The translations under genes and the position numbers were made by a program. The notes beneath the pieces are model-generated. The model was not told the DNA's origin. It saw only the letters and a program-made list of their open reading frames with translations, and searched no databases. From Blattamonas nauphoetae (Eukaryota; Preaxostyla; Oxymonadida): a stretch of DNA of 64,000 nucleotides. Positions 50,401-60,069 of this stretch are shown piece by piece; position 1 is the first letter of the stretch; each line of letters opens with the position of its first letter. The stretch spans positions 1 to 64,000 of the forward strand of contig JARBJD010000209.1 in the NCBI GenBank assembly GCA_033064195.1, given 5' to 3'.

Positions 50401-51883
50401 GAATATCAAAGACGTGACTCCAATCAATCACTTCACATATGAGGACGGAAAGGTCTCGCCAGAGGCTTCGAGCCCTCCTAGGGGGAGAGTGATCTCCAAA
50501 GATACTGAACACAAAATGACACATGTCTGTGGTGTTGATTTCAATTCACTTTATCCAAGTGCTTTCTCATCAATCAAGAACAAGAACAATCCGTACACCA
50601 AACACAGAATGTACATGCCCGGACGATGCTTATTCACCACAACAGGAGACAAAGAATGCAGGAAGATTATAGAGGACAAAAATCAGAAGACATTGTTCGT
50701 TGCAGAACTGAAAGGACACATCGATGAGCAGTACATAAATGATTTCATTAACTTCCCACCAATCTTCAGGAACATTATGGTTAATACAACAGAAGAGAAC
50801 ATCGGAGAGAAGACTTATTCGTTGATGAAGAAACATGGATTGAAGACTGATGACAAACAAAGAAAGCTGACTCAACTCTTGAGCACACACGATCAGTATA
50901 TGTTCTTTTCGACATACTATCTGTGGTTCCTCATCGACTACTGTCACTTCATTGTCGACGACATTAAGAGTGTGATGGTATTCTCGAGACATGCTGGATT
51001 TGAACCATTTGTGACTTCGTTCATGAACGATAGAATTGAAGCAATGAAGGTTGGAAACAAGGGAAAAGAACAATTCTGTAAGACGAACTTGAATGGAAGT
51101 TACGGATACGATGGAATGAACACTGAGAAGTACAACTCAATCACAATCTGCAATGAGAAGAGAACATATTTGAAACAGATGATGAAGGGATTTGTAGCGA
51201 CTCGAGAGATCAATGAGGACAACTACATTGTGATTGAAGACAGAGAGAAAGCATCATGTAAGACATGTCTGCAAGAAGCAGTATTCACACTCGACAATGC
51301 CAAGTTCTGGTATCTGAATTTCATCTACAACTTCATGTACAAGTGCCTAGACATGAACAAGATTCACTTTTGTGAGGGAGACACTGATTCTGCTTATTGG
51401 GCAATCAGTGGAGATCCGACTGCTGGAATCCATCAACAGTTTGAACATGTTATTGCTGACAAGGAATTCTATGATGCACACAAATATGAATGGTTTCCCA
51501 ATCCTGAAAAGGGAGTTGATGATGAGAAGAAGCTGTTGGGATTAGCAATTGAGAAGGAAGGTGAACAGATGATCTGTCTTGCACCAAAGTGTTACTCTCT
51601 CGATGAGAAATGTAAGATCAAAGGAGTGTCCCTGAAGAAAACAAACATCACTAGCAATGATTATGTGAGGTGTCTGAACGGAGAGAAAACTGTGACTACA
51701 ACACTGAACTTTCAGACAAGAAGAGTCGTGAGCGAAGAGGACACCAATGGATTTGAGATTGCGAAAATACAACAACAGAAACTCAGTCTCAGTGGAATTC
51801 ATCTGAAGGCAATCGTACTTGAAAATGAATCGTGTCCTCCATTCATTCATGGACTGAAAGCTACTGATTATATTATTGAATAA
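47477..51883 (+). CDS. Protein-primed DNA polymerase B with embedded HNH motif (1468 aa)
   Basis: This is one open frame. An N-terminal region of about 345 residues ends at NLCFFQSLSFL. Then come a C2HC-type finger (LCPYCQSRGF, about 470), Exo I ITYDFETMED (about 545), Exo II GFNSSRFDINL (about 636), Exo III YNIRDVECM (about 775), HNH-like CYICKSHF...TLDRIDNSKGHSKENVKI...CCDYCN (about 884-920), motif A DFNSLYPSAF (about 1020), motif B KTNLNGSYGYDG (about 1200), motif C EGDTDSAYW (about 1300) and KCKIKGVSLKK. It replicates the element from a protein primer. It is longer than typical Polinton polymerases because of the N-terminal region. A 36-bp in-frame insert lies at about 50455-50490. Confidence 0.9.
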   Translation: MAATIKLVTDSITKIRALFPNTTFEFKDDHGYDRTYNPGSRNYQHQRAYLLSMLRSPDLHFEGEIRNITNYQIDDFIHKLEENNNNAMMNEEDSKARMQIMKENPRVNKDELKKQVFRMTWKLKSIEEKLMDHWMKNLLIIQKKNEQMEKREVQSFDGFDECILLAEPRDKAAFNSCLMNARRKFKKNEVEKVEDNGKPYQLYFHNHLKNVEEITTFIKAVFDKEKDHPFKISIDFGKIVERKDGNETTYKDFRPELENTSKSFPTVIRSSGDINEYSKYAINLIKESQERTLMDTKTMYIAFHSILVAVYRFPVAGKANAILTEHIKTRNVRYIDSEFNLCFFQSLSFLTLPEVPGKKISINMRNVEAKRLFAEFENLTHLRPHQLTEHLRNYPGFDIACDIEKAMQRFNITVHIYEYDEDKKKYFLSQSYVNENDDARVLPILMIPLTATLVHVMFIVDPEKITGYKLCPYCQSRGFQVKNKNYSRDFEKHLRECKELDGKHVKKISLDKTPRPYVPHILNNRTYEFLMAHKRQDEFKPTQYYITYDFETMEDLILDNLFSDDNTQLISHLKPLSVASAIKTKSGVKSIYFDLRDGKDFVKQWIRELFKYAETVREDNYYEDPEIPSQNEVSVIGFNSSRFDINLIFRDLVDKDWKVVSFLGSTTKYKQVLIRHEKTQQVLRFIDMMSYTGPMTLDNAVKAFGGNTTLQKSFFAYESFDSSDYDAVLSKQEPFSKYEFYSSLNNSEMSDSDYQLYLDDWMKQGFKNRWDYLKFYNIRDVECMIAPLDNLIDLNFPYKVDMLHNLSLSANASAIKYACAYKDFDIDDDFNGVDQSGEIKITKQYWKFKVASYIYQDQKAHRSTDKNVTEADYEWFVQQCKRVCYICKSHFSQAVRPTLDRIDNSKGHSKENVKICCDYCNTYKSDKDEHLTRLRIQLKKYCIWKSLPMTLTHEQTYHKLRAAVTGGLSNVQHRQNIKDVTPINHFTYEDGKVSPEASSPPRGRVISKDTEHKMTHVCGVDFNSLYPSAFSSIKNKNNPYTKHRMYMPGRCLFTTTGDKECRKIIEDKNQKTLFVAELKGHIDEQYINDFINFPPIFRNIMVNTTEENIGEKTYSLMKKHGLKTDDKQRKLTQLLSTHDQYMFFSTYYLWFLIDYCHFIVDDIKSVMVFSRHAGFEPFVTSFMNDRIEAMKVGNKGKEQFCKTNLNGSYGYDGMNTEKYNSITICNEKRTYLKQMMKGFVATREINEDNYIVIEDREKASCKTCLQEAVFTLDNAKFWYLNFIYNFMYKCLDMNKIHFCEGDTDSAYWAISGDPTAGIHQQFEHVIADKEFYDAHKYEWFPNPEKGVDDEKKLLGLAIEKEGEQMICLAPKCYSLDEKCKIKGVSLKKTNITSNDYVRCLNGEKTVTTTLNFQTRRVVSEEDTNGFEIAKIQQQKLSLSGIHLKAIVLENESCPPFIHGLKATDYIIE
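50455..50490 (-). repeat. 36-bp in-frame mini-insert with B-box-like core
   Basis: Compared with Polinton 1, the polymerase of Polinton 2 has 12 extra codons (around SPEASSPPRGR). The inserted DNA, CTCGCCAGAGGCTTCGA followed by GCCC..., is the reverse complement of a GGTTCGAAGCC-like B box. A closely related string in the opposite orientation is at 62696-62727. Confidence 0.5.
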
Positions 51884-51891
51884 ACACAAAC

Positions 51892-51901
51892 TTTATTTTT
51901 G
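51892..51901 (+). promoter_or_regulatory. T-rich gene-start motif, integrase of Polinton 2
   Basis: CTTTATTTTTGAATAAATG, identical to the Polinton 1 version (15470-15479). Confidence 0.5.
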
Positions 51902-51906
51902 AATAA

Positions 51907-53880
51907 ATGAACACACAACAGATCAAAGCATTAGTGAATAGGTTACTGAATTGCACACAACACTCTAAAGAGAAAATATTCAATGTCAAGTTCAATAGAA
52001 CCAATACATTACCAGTATATGACGTCTATGATTCACATGGAGAGTATGTTGCAAACGATGAAACATACTTCGAGGATTGGTTCAATGGAGGTCTCTCTCC
52101 GAATTTAACGATTTCAGATGGAACAAAAGTAGTCTCACAGTTTCTGATTGAATTCTTGGGAAAACGTTTTAGTGATTGGAGATGTGAAAAAGCATACAAG
52201 ATGTATAAAGAATATCATCGAAAGTACAATCAGGAAGTGACTCCAATACCAATTCTCACACCAAGAGTTCGAAGCCCTGCAGAGGCAAGACAAATCCCAA
52301 CACCAGTGCAAAGACCAATAGTTACAGAATCACCTGAATTTCCAATAGTGCCTGGACTGAAGAGAAACTTGAAACAAATGGGGTTTGAATATGAATATCC
52401 AATGAAGGAGAGGAGGTTCGAAGAGGAGGAGGATGATGATGATGATGATGATGACATTATTCCTATTTCACAGATGCCGCATCCAATTGAGAGAAATCCC
52501 TTCTTCACACCAACTGCGGGAAAACACCCAGTGAGAGAGATCAGACAGTATGAACAAACGACACAACAAGTACTTAATAAGTTGGCACAAATGAAAGGAT
52601 TGTTTGATCATCAACAGAGAAATGATTCAGAAGATGAACAGATCAAAGCTGAGAACTCAATAATGAATAATCAAAAGCAAATGGAACACTTCATTACCTC
52701 ACACATTCTGGATGCGAATAAAGTGAATAGGGACACATTTGTTCGAGCCTCAATTAACAGAAATATTGCGAACGATGATCTTGACTTCATTCTGACTCAC
52801 ACAAAACAAATACCATTCGGAGGAAGATCATTTCAGGATTGGTATGAGGAATTTGATCACAGATGGAGTGTAGCGCATCCGAGAAAAATTCAGAGAGAAA
52901 AAGGAAGTGACAGAATGATTATTGATCAACCAATGATGCCTAAAACAACGGAAAAAATCGTGTATCCTTTTCGATCAAAAATGCAGTTCATGTCCAAAGC
53001 AATTACTGGAGATCCACAGAAGACATCAGACAGAAAGGTTCCACAGAATTGTGATCGACCATACTTTTCTCCCAAGTTCGGATCATGGGAAATTGATCTT
53101 GTTTTCATTCAATCACCAACGTCGAAAACAGTACTTTAGATATACCTCTTCGCAATTAACATCAACACCAAATACCTGGTGGTCATTCCTGTTCTGGATA
53201 AATCATGGAGCAAAGTCAAGACTGCAATCAACGATTTGATTAATCATCGTGGAGTTAGCGTCAACAACATTCGAGGTGATGGAGAAGCTGCATGGACAAG
53301 TGGAGAAGCATCAGAGTTTTTCAAGGATCAGAATGTCAGCACTTATTTCACAAGCTCACCATTCACAAATCACAACAGAATTGTCGATCGCGTGATCAGA
53401 ACAATCAGGGATGGATTCCAAGACAATGCAACACAGATGGCAAATCATTCAATGATGAATCAGATGGTGGAATACTACAACATGACTCCGCATCGAGCGT
53501 ACTGGAACAAGTTCACTCCACAGCAGGCACAAAACAATAGAGAGATCGAAGCACTGTACATTTCCTCATGCGAAGAACAATTAAAGAACATCCAACGACA
53601 ACAGACAACACAACTGCTTTGGCGATACAAACCAGGAAACATTCTGTTGATTCACCTTGATTTGGACAAGACTGTTGCCAAATTCCAGAAGAAGCGAAGA
53701 CAGTTTCAATTCGTAGGGAAATTCATTGAATACAAACACGGAAATGTGGTAGCTACTCTACTGAATGGTCTCACTTGTCTGTCAAAAGTTGTCTACGTTC
53801 CAATCCAGCACACCAAGTTCCATGCAGACTCTATGGACGACTTAACTCCAGAGTTCATTGCTGAGTTCGGTCTTCTCTGA
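51907..53880 (+). pseudogene. RVE-family integrase of Polinton 2 (fossil)
   Basis: Close homologue of 13566-15464. The N-terminal part has an Asp/Glu run (about residues 176-186) not seen in copy 1. The core holds FGSWEIDLVFIQ, VNNIRGDGEAAW and NHNRIVDRVIRTIRDG, and the C-terminal SH3/chromo-like segment is KPGNILLIHLDLDKTVAKFQ. It is broken (about one break). It begins 23 bp after the polymerase stop. Confidence 0.8.
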
Positions 53881-53950
53881 CCTCAGAACTTCGTTCGCTT
53901 CAATTTGGCGTAACTTCAATAATGTTTCAGATATTTTTCTTTCTCTTAAA

Positions 53951-54309
53951 TGACATCACTGAAAATATTAGAACCGTTTGATCCTGAGCAGAAAGAATTC
54001 ACAAACATTCACGACTTTCAGAGATACTTGGAGAAGAATAGAAAAGAACTAAATGAGTACACAACACAGAAACTGAATAGGATGATCTAAACTGATGGAT
54101 ATCGAATAACAAAAATAAGAGGTGAGATTGCACTGAGGAAACGATACAATGATACTTCCACTCCTCCTAATTCACTCTCGATTGATCAAAGATTATCAGA
54201 TATTGAAGAATCAATTCGAACGCTGACAGACACTCTCAGCATGAGGCTTCGAAGTCTTGACGAGACTGTTGGTAACCTCATCCAAGAACGAACGGACCCT
54301 TCTGATTAG
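53951..54309 (+). pseudogene. Small coiled-coil Polinton protein (copy 2, fossil)
   Basis: Homologue of 13180-13530: it starts MTSLKILEPFDPEQKEF and has the same heptad-like C-terminus (LSIDQRLSDIEESIRTLTD). It is broken (about one break). It overlaps the end of the ATPase gene tail to tail, as in Polinton 1. Confidence 0.5.
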
Positions 54310-55134
54310 CCCATCTTTGTTGATCTCATTCAGTGCCACTCCATCTGTATTGTATCGAAGAATGATTGCTTCACACTTTTGTTTTCGTTGATAAATCTTC
54401 CAAAATTGTTGAATATCTATTGGTGAGTTCAACTGAGGATAGACTCGACTGATTCGTTCTTTGTTGAATCCTCCAAAGATCCACATCGAATCAATGTTTG
54501 GCTTCATATCTGCTGACAAACTGAAGAGCTCATGCATCGTCAGAAAGAATGTGAATTTCGGTTGTCGATTCTCCAGTAACAAGTCCATCATTGTCATTCT
54601 ATTTTTGGATGTTCTTCGTTCACCAAGGATCCTACGACAGTCATCAAGAAGGATAATCGTTTGGAGATTCTTCACTGAGAAATCGTCAATATAAAGTGAG
54701 TCAAAGAGATTCTCTCTGCATTCATCAGTGATTCTATCTTGCCACTGATTGTCAATAATCTCTTCATACGCAGCTTTTGATTCAGAGAGTTCCAACAGAA
54801 ATGGAAGAGCATCTTCATATTTGACTTTGACATAAGGAACGTTCAGTATTGGTTTGAATTTGTCGAATGTTGGATCAATGTTCTTATCAGTGACGAAGAC
54901 AAATAAGTGAAATAGTTCATTCCTATCCTAAACATTTTGGAGTTTGGCAACCTCTCGAAGAGCATTAAAGGTCTTTCCACTTCCTCTGTTTCCAACAAGG
55001 ACATTAACACTATTGCGATTGAAATTCAAGTCTGGATGTATTTGTGATTGCACTTCATGAGACACATTCCGATTTGATGCTTCACACAGTTTTGCATTCA
55101 CATATGCCGTTAATGATTGATTCGATTTGTTCAT
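54211..55134 (-). pseudogene. Packaging ATPase (copy 2, fossil)
   Basis: The N-terminus starts MNKSNQSLTAYVNAKLCEAS and carries the Walker A segment VLVGNRGSGKTF; the Walker B IILLDDCRRIL and FFLTMHELFSL follow. Opposite strand to its neighbours, as in Polinton 1. It is broken (one or two breaks). Homologue of 12319-13200, where the first 20 residues differ. Confidence 0.7.
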
Positions 55135-55170
55135 TTATGATTTAACTCTAATTAAAATATACTTTTGGTT

Positions 55171-55184
55171 TTTTTATTTTGTAT
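55171..55184 (+). promoter_or_regulatory. T-rich gene-start motif before the 55196 gene
   Basis: TTTTTTTATTTTGTATGAAAA precedes the ATG at 55196, as at 12272-12282. Confidence 0.5.
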
Positions 55185-55195
55185 GAAAACACACA

Positions 55196-56157
55196 ATGTC
55201 ACAAAAGATAGTGTACGTTCAACCACAAAGAAAAGCACAAGCGAAGAAACCAAAAATGAGATACGCTGAGGAAAGCCAAGCAGCATTGAAACGAATCTTT
55301 GCTGAGGATGACATTCAAACCAGACGCAATGATGCTCTGTGTAGTCTTCCATCAGCACGAGAGTATATTGCGAGAACTGGACGGAATTGGACTGCAAAAA
55401 TAGAAGAATATGGACAAGTTCCTGATGTGATGGTCTACGATAATGAGACTGGAGACCTGATTGCAGTCAATGGTGCCATGCTAACTCCATACAACAGTAG
55501 ACCAGTCAAAGAGACATACTACGCAATGAATCCAACACCAGATATGCGAAGACAGAAATCATACACATCATTCAATCAACACAATGGAAGGAAAATCAAA
55601 GCTGTACATCGGAATTTCCTCAAAAATGGAACATACGATTTGCCAACCAATTATCGAGACATCAGCTATGAGAGATGAAGACTAAACGATCTCAACAACC
55701 ATATGCAATAATGAAGAGAGCTGTTGGTGAACACATGACAAACACATTGGGAATAACTCGTGCAAATCGAAGCAATCCAGCTGATCCCAGCAAGAATGTG
55801 TTAGACAATATGGTGTTCAATTCAATTCAATCACAGATTGCATCACTGATGTGGGATCAATGGCTTATTGATCATGTTCAGGACTACAATCCCAGTATGA
55901 AACAAAAGAAAGCCTTCAAGGAACAGATTTATCCAGTGTTTCTCCAAATGATTACTCAAGATTCAACGTATTTATCGGAATACTGTACTCACTATTCAAC
56001 TCACATATCAACAGAAGTTAATAAACTGAAAGCCAAAGCATTCAAAACAGTCACAGATGATGATCTCGATCAGTACCAAACTGAGATGCCTGGATATTAT
56101 CGATTTGCACAGTTGGACAGTTCTGGAATGGGAGCTATAGATCGAGCAGAAATGTGA
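55196..56157 (+). pseudogene. Conserved Polinton protein, unknown (copy 2, fossil)
   Basis: Homologue of 11303-12259: it starts MSQKIVYVQPQRKAQAKKPK, then ETYYAMNPTPDMRRQ and NVLDNMVFNSIQSQIASLMW. The basic N-terminus and charged helical body are conserved, and the C-terminal tail differs. It is broken (about one break). Confidence 0.55.
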
Positions 56158-56176
56158 ATTTAAAAACATTAATATA

Positions 56177-56190
56177 TATTTTTTATTTTT
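56177..56190 (+). promoter_or_regulatory. T-rich gene-start motif before the 56201 gene
   Basis: ATTTTTTATTTTTATCGAAAG, with ATG at 56201. Confidence 0.5.
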
Positions 56191-56200
56191 ATCGAAAGTG

Positions 56201-56797
56201 ATGCAACCAATTCTAAGTTGTCAATTTACAAAACACACAAGTTCTTCTTCAGTACCAACATCAATCACCAACAATGTCATCATCGATAACAAAGGATCCA
56301 ATTCTGGAAGATCGAAACTCGAAGATCGTAATGAACAATGCGCGAATGTGGAGATGGACAATGAACGAGGTGCTTATGATCCACCACTGGAGACATATCC
56401 ATCAGCACCAATTCAGAGTCGTTCTATTCCACTCCGAGAATACACGTCTAATATTGCAGCATTCAAAGATCAGTTATTGCTCGTCTACAAAAATGCATTT
56501 GCCTGTGAAAAGAAACTATTGAATAATCTCATTGAACCATCGAAGAAACTGATTACAAACCAAAGTGATTTATGTGCACTGATTGCGACATTAACTGGAA
56601 TCAATGATGTGGTGATCGAACTGGATGATTTGTCAACAAAATGTTCATGCATTAATTCTCTCCCAATCTTTCGAACAATTTTCAAGATCCTTGTTGGTGG
56701 AAAAGACATGAGCATCGCCTACAATGAAGCATACAACACAATCCTCAATTATGGCATTTCTCTGACGAAAGCGATTCCCCGCGAAAATTATAAATGA
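56201..56797 (+). CDS. Conserved Polinton protein, unknown (copy 2)
   Basis: The product starts MQPILSCQFTKHTSSSS. The C-terminal half is nearly identical to 10678-11265 (SDLCALIATLTGINDVVIEL, FRTIFKILVGGKDMSIAYNE). The conservation of the helical half relative to the Pro/Ser-rich N-terminal half suggests that the functional domain lies at the C-terminus. Confidence 0.6.
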   Translation: MQPILSCQFTKHTSSSSVPTSITNNVIIDNKGSNSGRSKLEDRNEQCANVEMDNERGAYDPPLETYPSAPIQSRSIPLREYTSNIAAFKDQLLLVYKNAFACEKKLLNNLIEPSKKLITNQSDLCALIATLTGINDVVIELDDLSTKCSCINSLPIFRTIFKILVGGKDMSIAYNEAYNTILNYGISLTKAIPRENYK

Positions 56798-56802
56798 ATT
56801 GT

Positions 56803-56818
56803 ATTTTTTTATTTTTAC
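56803..56818 (+). promoter_or_regulatory. T-rich gene-start motif before the 56823 gene
   Basis: TATTTTTTTATTTTTACAT directly precedes AAATG, as at 10648-10659. Confidence 0.5.
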
Positions 56819-56822
56819 ATAA

Positions 56823-57131
56823 ATGGCACCAGGAAGTTTCAACAAACTCAAAAATATCGGCAAGCAATTCTTTCAATTCATCAAACCTCTAGCTCCAACA
56901 TTGCTTCAAGTCGGTGGTGGATTGCTCTCTCAAACGAACAGTAAATTCGGACAAACCGCAGGAGGAATACTGAATGGATTAGGAGGAATGATGGACGTTT
57001 ATCAACAAAATAAGGCGATCAATCGTCAACAAAAACCACAGATGATTGAGTACGAACCTCCACGAAATGGACGATTCTCAAATGACGATATGCCACTCTC
57101 GTCCAATTCCAAAATTCAATTCAAAGGATAA
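56823..57131 (+). CDS. Small Gly-rich hydrophobic protein (minor capsid-like, copy 2)
   Basis: The 102-aa product starts MAPGSFNKLKNIGKQF and has the core LLQVGGGLLSQTNSKFG and GGILNGLGGMMDVYQQ. It is intact and very close to 10330-10641. The start resembles that of the next gene (MAPGWLSKL). Confidence 0.6.
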   Translation: MAPGSFNKLKNIGKQFFQFIKPLAPTLLQVGGGLLSQTNSKFGQTAGGILNGLGGMMDVYQQNKAINRQQKPQMIEYEPPRNGRFSNDDMPLSSNSKIQFKG

Positions 57132-57168
57132 GAATTCACTAGTATTCAAATATTTTTATTTTCCTAAA

Positions 57169-57468
57169 ATGGCACCAGGTTGGTTATCAAAATTAGCAGG
57201 AGTCGGAAAAACAATTCTTCGTGTGGGAGCTCCATTTCTGAATCTGATCCCCTTTGTTGGACCACTAATTTCTAAGGTAGCACAGACAGGTGTTGAAATG
57301 ATACCAGACGTGAAATCGGATCAGCAAATCCATGCAGAAAAGATGGCACAATATGAGCAAGCAATCAATGAAGGAAACACAGCAGTTGCGAACAAGCTCA
57401 GAGGCGAAATACTGAAGCTAGAAGAAAAGCTGAAACCAAAAGCGAAGAAACCAAAAAAGAAAAAGTAA
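57169..57468 (+). CDS. Small amphipathic, Lys-tailed protein (copy 2)
   Basis: The ATG is taken at 57169 (MAPGWLSKLAGVGKTI) because the T-rich motif ends just before it; an upstream in-frame start would run through the previous gene. It has the hydrophobic segment VGAPFLNLIPFVGPLISKVA and a Lys/Pro tail. It is intact and close to 9993-10295. Confidence 0.6.
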   Translation: MAPGWLSKLAGVGKTILRVGAPFLNLIPFVGPLISKVAQTGVEMIPDVKSDQQIHAEKMAQYEQAINEGNTAVANKLRGEILKLEEKLKPKAKKPKKKK

Positions 57469-57485
57469 ATGAAAGTAACAATTAT

Positions 57486-57500
57486 GTTTTTTTATTTTTG
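57486..57500 (+). promoter_or_regulatory. T-rich gene-start motif, capsid paralogue 1 of Polinton 2
   Basis: GTTTTTTTATTTTTGTT directly precedes AAAATG. Confidence 0.5.
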
Positions 57501-57505
57501 TTAAA

Positions 57506-58734
57506 ATGAACTCGCATATAACACATCTGACAAACAAAAGAACTGGAGCATCATCATTGACTGGAAATACCACAGGAAGGATAGAATACACGAGAGATGA
57601 CATGGGTCAAATTCAACAACAACTCAGGTCCGAACATTTCATTAATTACCTAATGAATGATGGGGCACACAGTACTTCGATACAGGAATTGAAACCATCT
57701 GAGAATGCACGCTTCTACACGGGACAAGAGATAATCATTCCATTGACTGGTAATCAGGACATTTGTCAAATTGATGATTCGTTTATCACATTCACAATGA
57801 CTGCAACATTACAACTCAATAATTGGCAAACTACAGCTGGTAAAGTTGGATCGTTCATGAATGAGAGAATCTTCATCTTCGTAGGACTCAAACATTCTGC
57901 ATCAATCTTTCGTGACCTTACTGTTCTTCACAACAATCAAAGAATCATCAGCACAACAAACAATGATGTCTCAATGGAGTCGCACATATACAATATGATC
58001 AAACCAAAGAGTCAATTGGAGAATCGAAAACATTGTCACACACCGTGGAAAAACGCTTGGGAGCATGATGAATCAGTTGCTGGTGTGTACATTCCACTTT
58101 CTGATTTCACAACAACATCTGGAACAGGAGTATTCCAAGACACTATTGATGTACCAATTCGTGTGTCAATTAATCTTGAAGACCTTCTCATTTTCTCAGG
58201 GATGACTGACTATCCAAAATGTCTCTTTGGCGATTTGAAATTGAGTGTTCACATGAATGAAGATGCCTTTGTTTGTTGTTCTGTGAATCCTGAACTCACT
58301 TTGAAAGATACACTATCGTCACTCGTAACTGGAACAGCAGCAGCACCAACGATTAAAGCAGCAATTCTCAATTGTCTTCAACATCGTCCCTATTTTCTGA
58401 ATAATCTTGTCACCTCATGCACAAAGAACTTCGTTCAAATTGGTCAATCATTTCAGCAACCAACAGTTACAAAAGACATTGTTTGTTCAACAGCCAATGT
58501 CGTGACAACAGAACCAGAATTTGTCGATCAGTACATCTCTTTGAACGTCACAAACTATCGGATTGATGATGTGTATTGCATGAGTGCTGGATACAAAATG
58601 AAAGATGGTGCGATAAAGAATCTCAAAGAGATGTATCAGAATCGTCCTGGAACAATTCCAGCAGAAAAGATCTCATTCTATCCATTTCAGAAGACGCCAA
58701 CAGCAACAGGAATTGACTGTACTCAGCAAATGGT
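57506..58734 (+). pseudogene. Capsid-like paralogue 1, copy 2, first part (split by element B)
   Basis: It starts MNSHITHLTNKRTGASS and keeps the paralogue-1 blocks (GQEIIIPLTGNQDICQ, SASIFRDLTVLHNNQR, VPIRVSINLEDLLIFSG). The coding sequence stops at the transposon boundary after TQQMV; the open frame that runs on to 59047 is only iteron sequence of the transposon. The gene resumes at 62051. Confidence 0.65.
58726..58734. repeat. Left 9-bp target duplication of element B (GCAAATGGT)
   Basis: GCAAATGGT abuts GGGTACC here, and the same nine bases follow the right end at 62051-62059. Confidence 0.85.
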
Positions 58735-58750
58735 GGGTACCTCAATTCTC

Positions 58751-58939
58751 AGGGGAAAATCTCGATCACAGGGGAAAATCTCGATCACAGGGGAAAATCT
58801 CGATCACAGGGGAAAATCTCGATCACAGGGAAAATCTCGATCACAGGGAAAATCTCGATCACAGGGGAAAATCTCAAACACAGGGAAAATCTCAGTCACA
58901 GGGGAAAATCTCGGGCCACAGGGAAGAATCTCATGGACA
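58751..58939 (+). repeat. 19-bp iterons, left end of element B (about 10 units)
   Basis: AGGGGAAAATCTCGATCAC-type units begin at position 17 of the element; several units are 18 bp with a shorter G run. The mirror array is at about 61866-62034. Confidence 0.8.
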
Positions 58940-58970
58940 AGGGGATTGAAGGAGAAAGAAATTTTGAACA

Positions 58971-59039
58971 TGCGTGGTTCAGCGGTAAATGCGTTGGACT
59001 TTAACACGGCGGACCCTGGTTCGATTCCGGTCATCAGCA
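58971..59039 (+). tRNA. tRNA-like Pol III unit in left TIR of element B
   Basis: Identical in sequence to 18983-19051. The T-run that follows is five bases here against seven in element A. Confidence 0.45.
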
Positions 59040-59604
59040 TTTTTTGACTTTTTGATCTTCCTGAATTTCTCACAAATATGTTACATTCTCTTCGTTTAAC
59101 GACTTTTCGAAACATGAAATGAAACAAAATCTGAATTGTGCGAAGATCCCTCCAAATCTTAGATCCATTCCAGTGATCGTTCTCGCTTCACTGTTCGCAC
59201 ACATTGCCTAAATCTATCTCTCCTCATCTGTGACCCTGACCGAGTGACTCTCGTGTTCGATCACCCATTCATCTCTCGTTGACAGAGATTCTCTCACTTT
59301 TCTTCAAACGGTTGTGTGCATGCAGCTCGACCTTCTAATGACCATAAATGGATGTTTATCTTCAAGGTTTGTGAGTCTTGAACTCAATTCATCGATGTTT
59401 GTCTTCAGGAGAGACGCTTCACTTGTATTAGAACGCAGATTCATTTGCCACTTTCATCCATGGGTATGTGCAGGAACAAGATTGAATACATCCTTCTCTC
59501 TCTTGAATTGGTAAAGATTTTGTTTTCATTCTCTCTTTCTTTCGAATATGTGTCTCTTCTATCCATAACTTCCATTTTCTCGTCTGATCTTCATTCCATA
59601 TCAT

Positions 59605-60069
59605 TTGTTTCTTCCTCGTTCCTTCAGAGGCGGAAAAGTTACACACAATAATACAGTATCGGCAACTTTCAATCAACTGAGGACATCAATCTCGCAAACA
59701 TCGTCTCCTCTCCAACCATTCACCGGCATCAATGTCAGTGTTGGCACGGGCAAAGCACTGTTCCCAACTCTTTGTCAATCGCATCTTAAACTCTTCATTT
59801 ATTCGGTTGAACAATCAGCTGTCATTCATACCACCACACTCTCTTAATTAGCTGCCCTCGAATCTCAAGAAATCTTGAGCGGAGACAGTGGATTCACCTC
59901 GTCTGCAGAAGCCCTCTCTTCCTTTCAACATCGCTTGGAGTGGTTAACAGGAGGAGTGGATGTTGTCCAAACGACATTCTCCTTTCAAATACCTCCTGCA
60001 ACACAAGGATCTTCCACGATCCCTGAAATTGATTCGAACATAGTGATTTCTGTCGCAATCAACCTCTGA
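59605..60069 (+). pseudogene. Captured exon-like stretch in element B
   Basis: Copy of 20100-20580 with the same in-frame TAA (59845-59847), so the stop predates the spread of the element. The following exon-like stretch is at about 60112-60430, and the opposite-strand ORF is at about 60741-61168. Confidence 0.4.

Noticed and set aside
58735-59047. Capsid ORF appearing to continue to 59047 with a repeat tail
   Set aside because: The tail is iteron and TIR sequence of element B read in frame by chance; the capsid coding sequence resumes at 62051.
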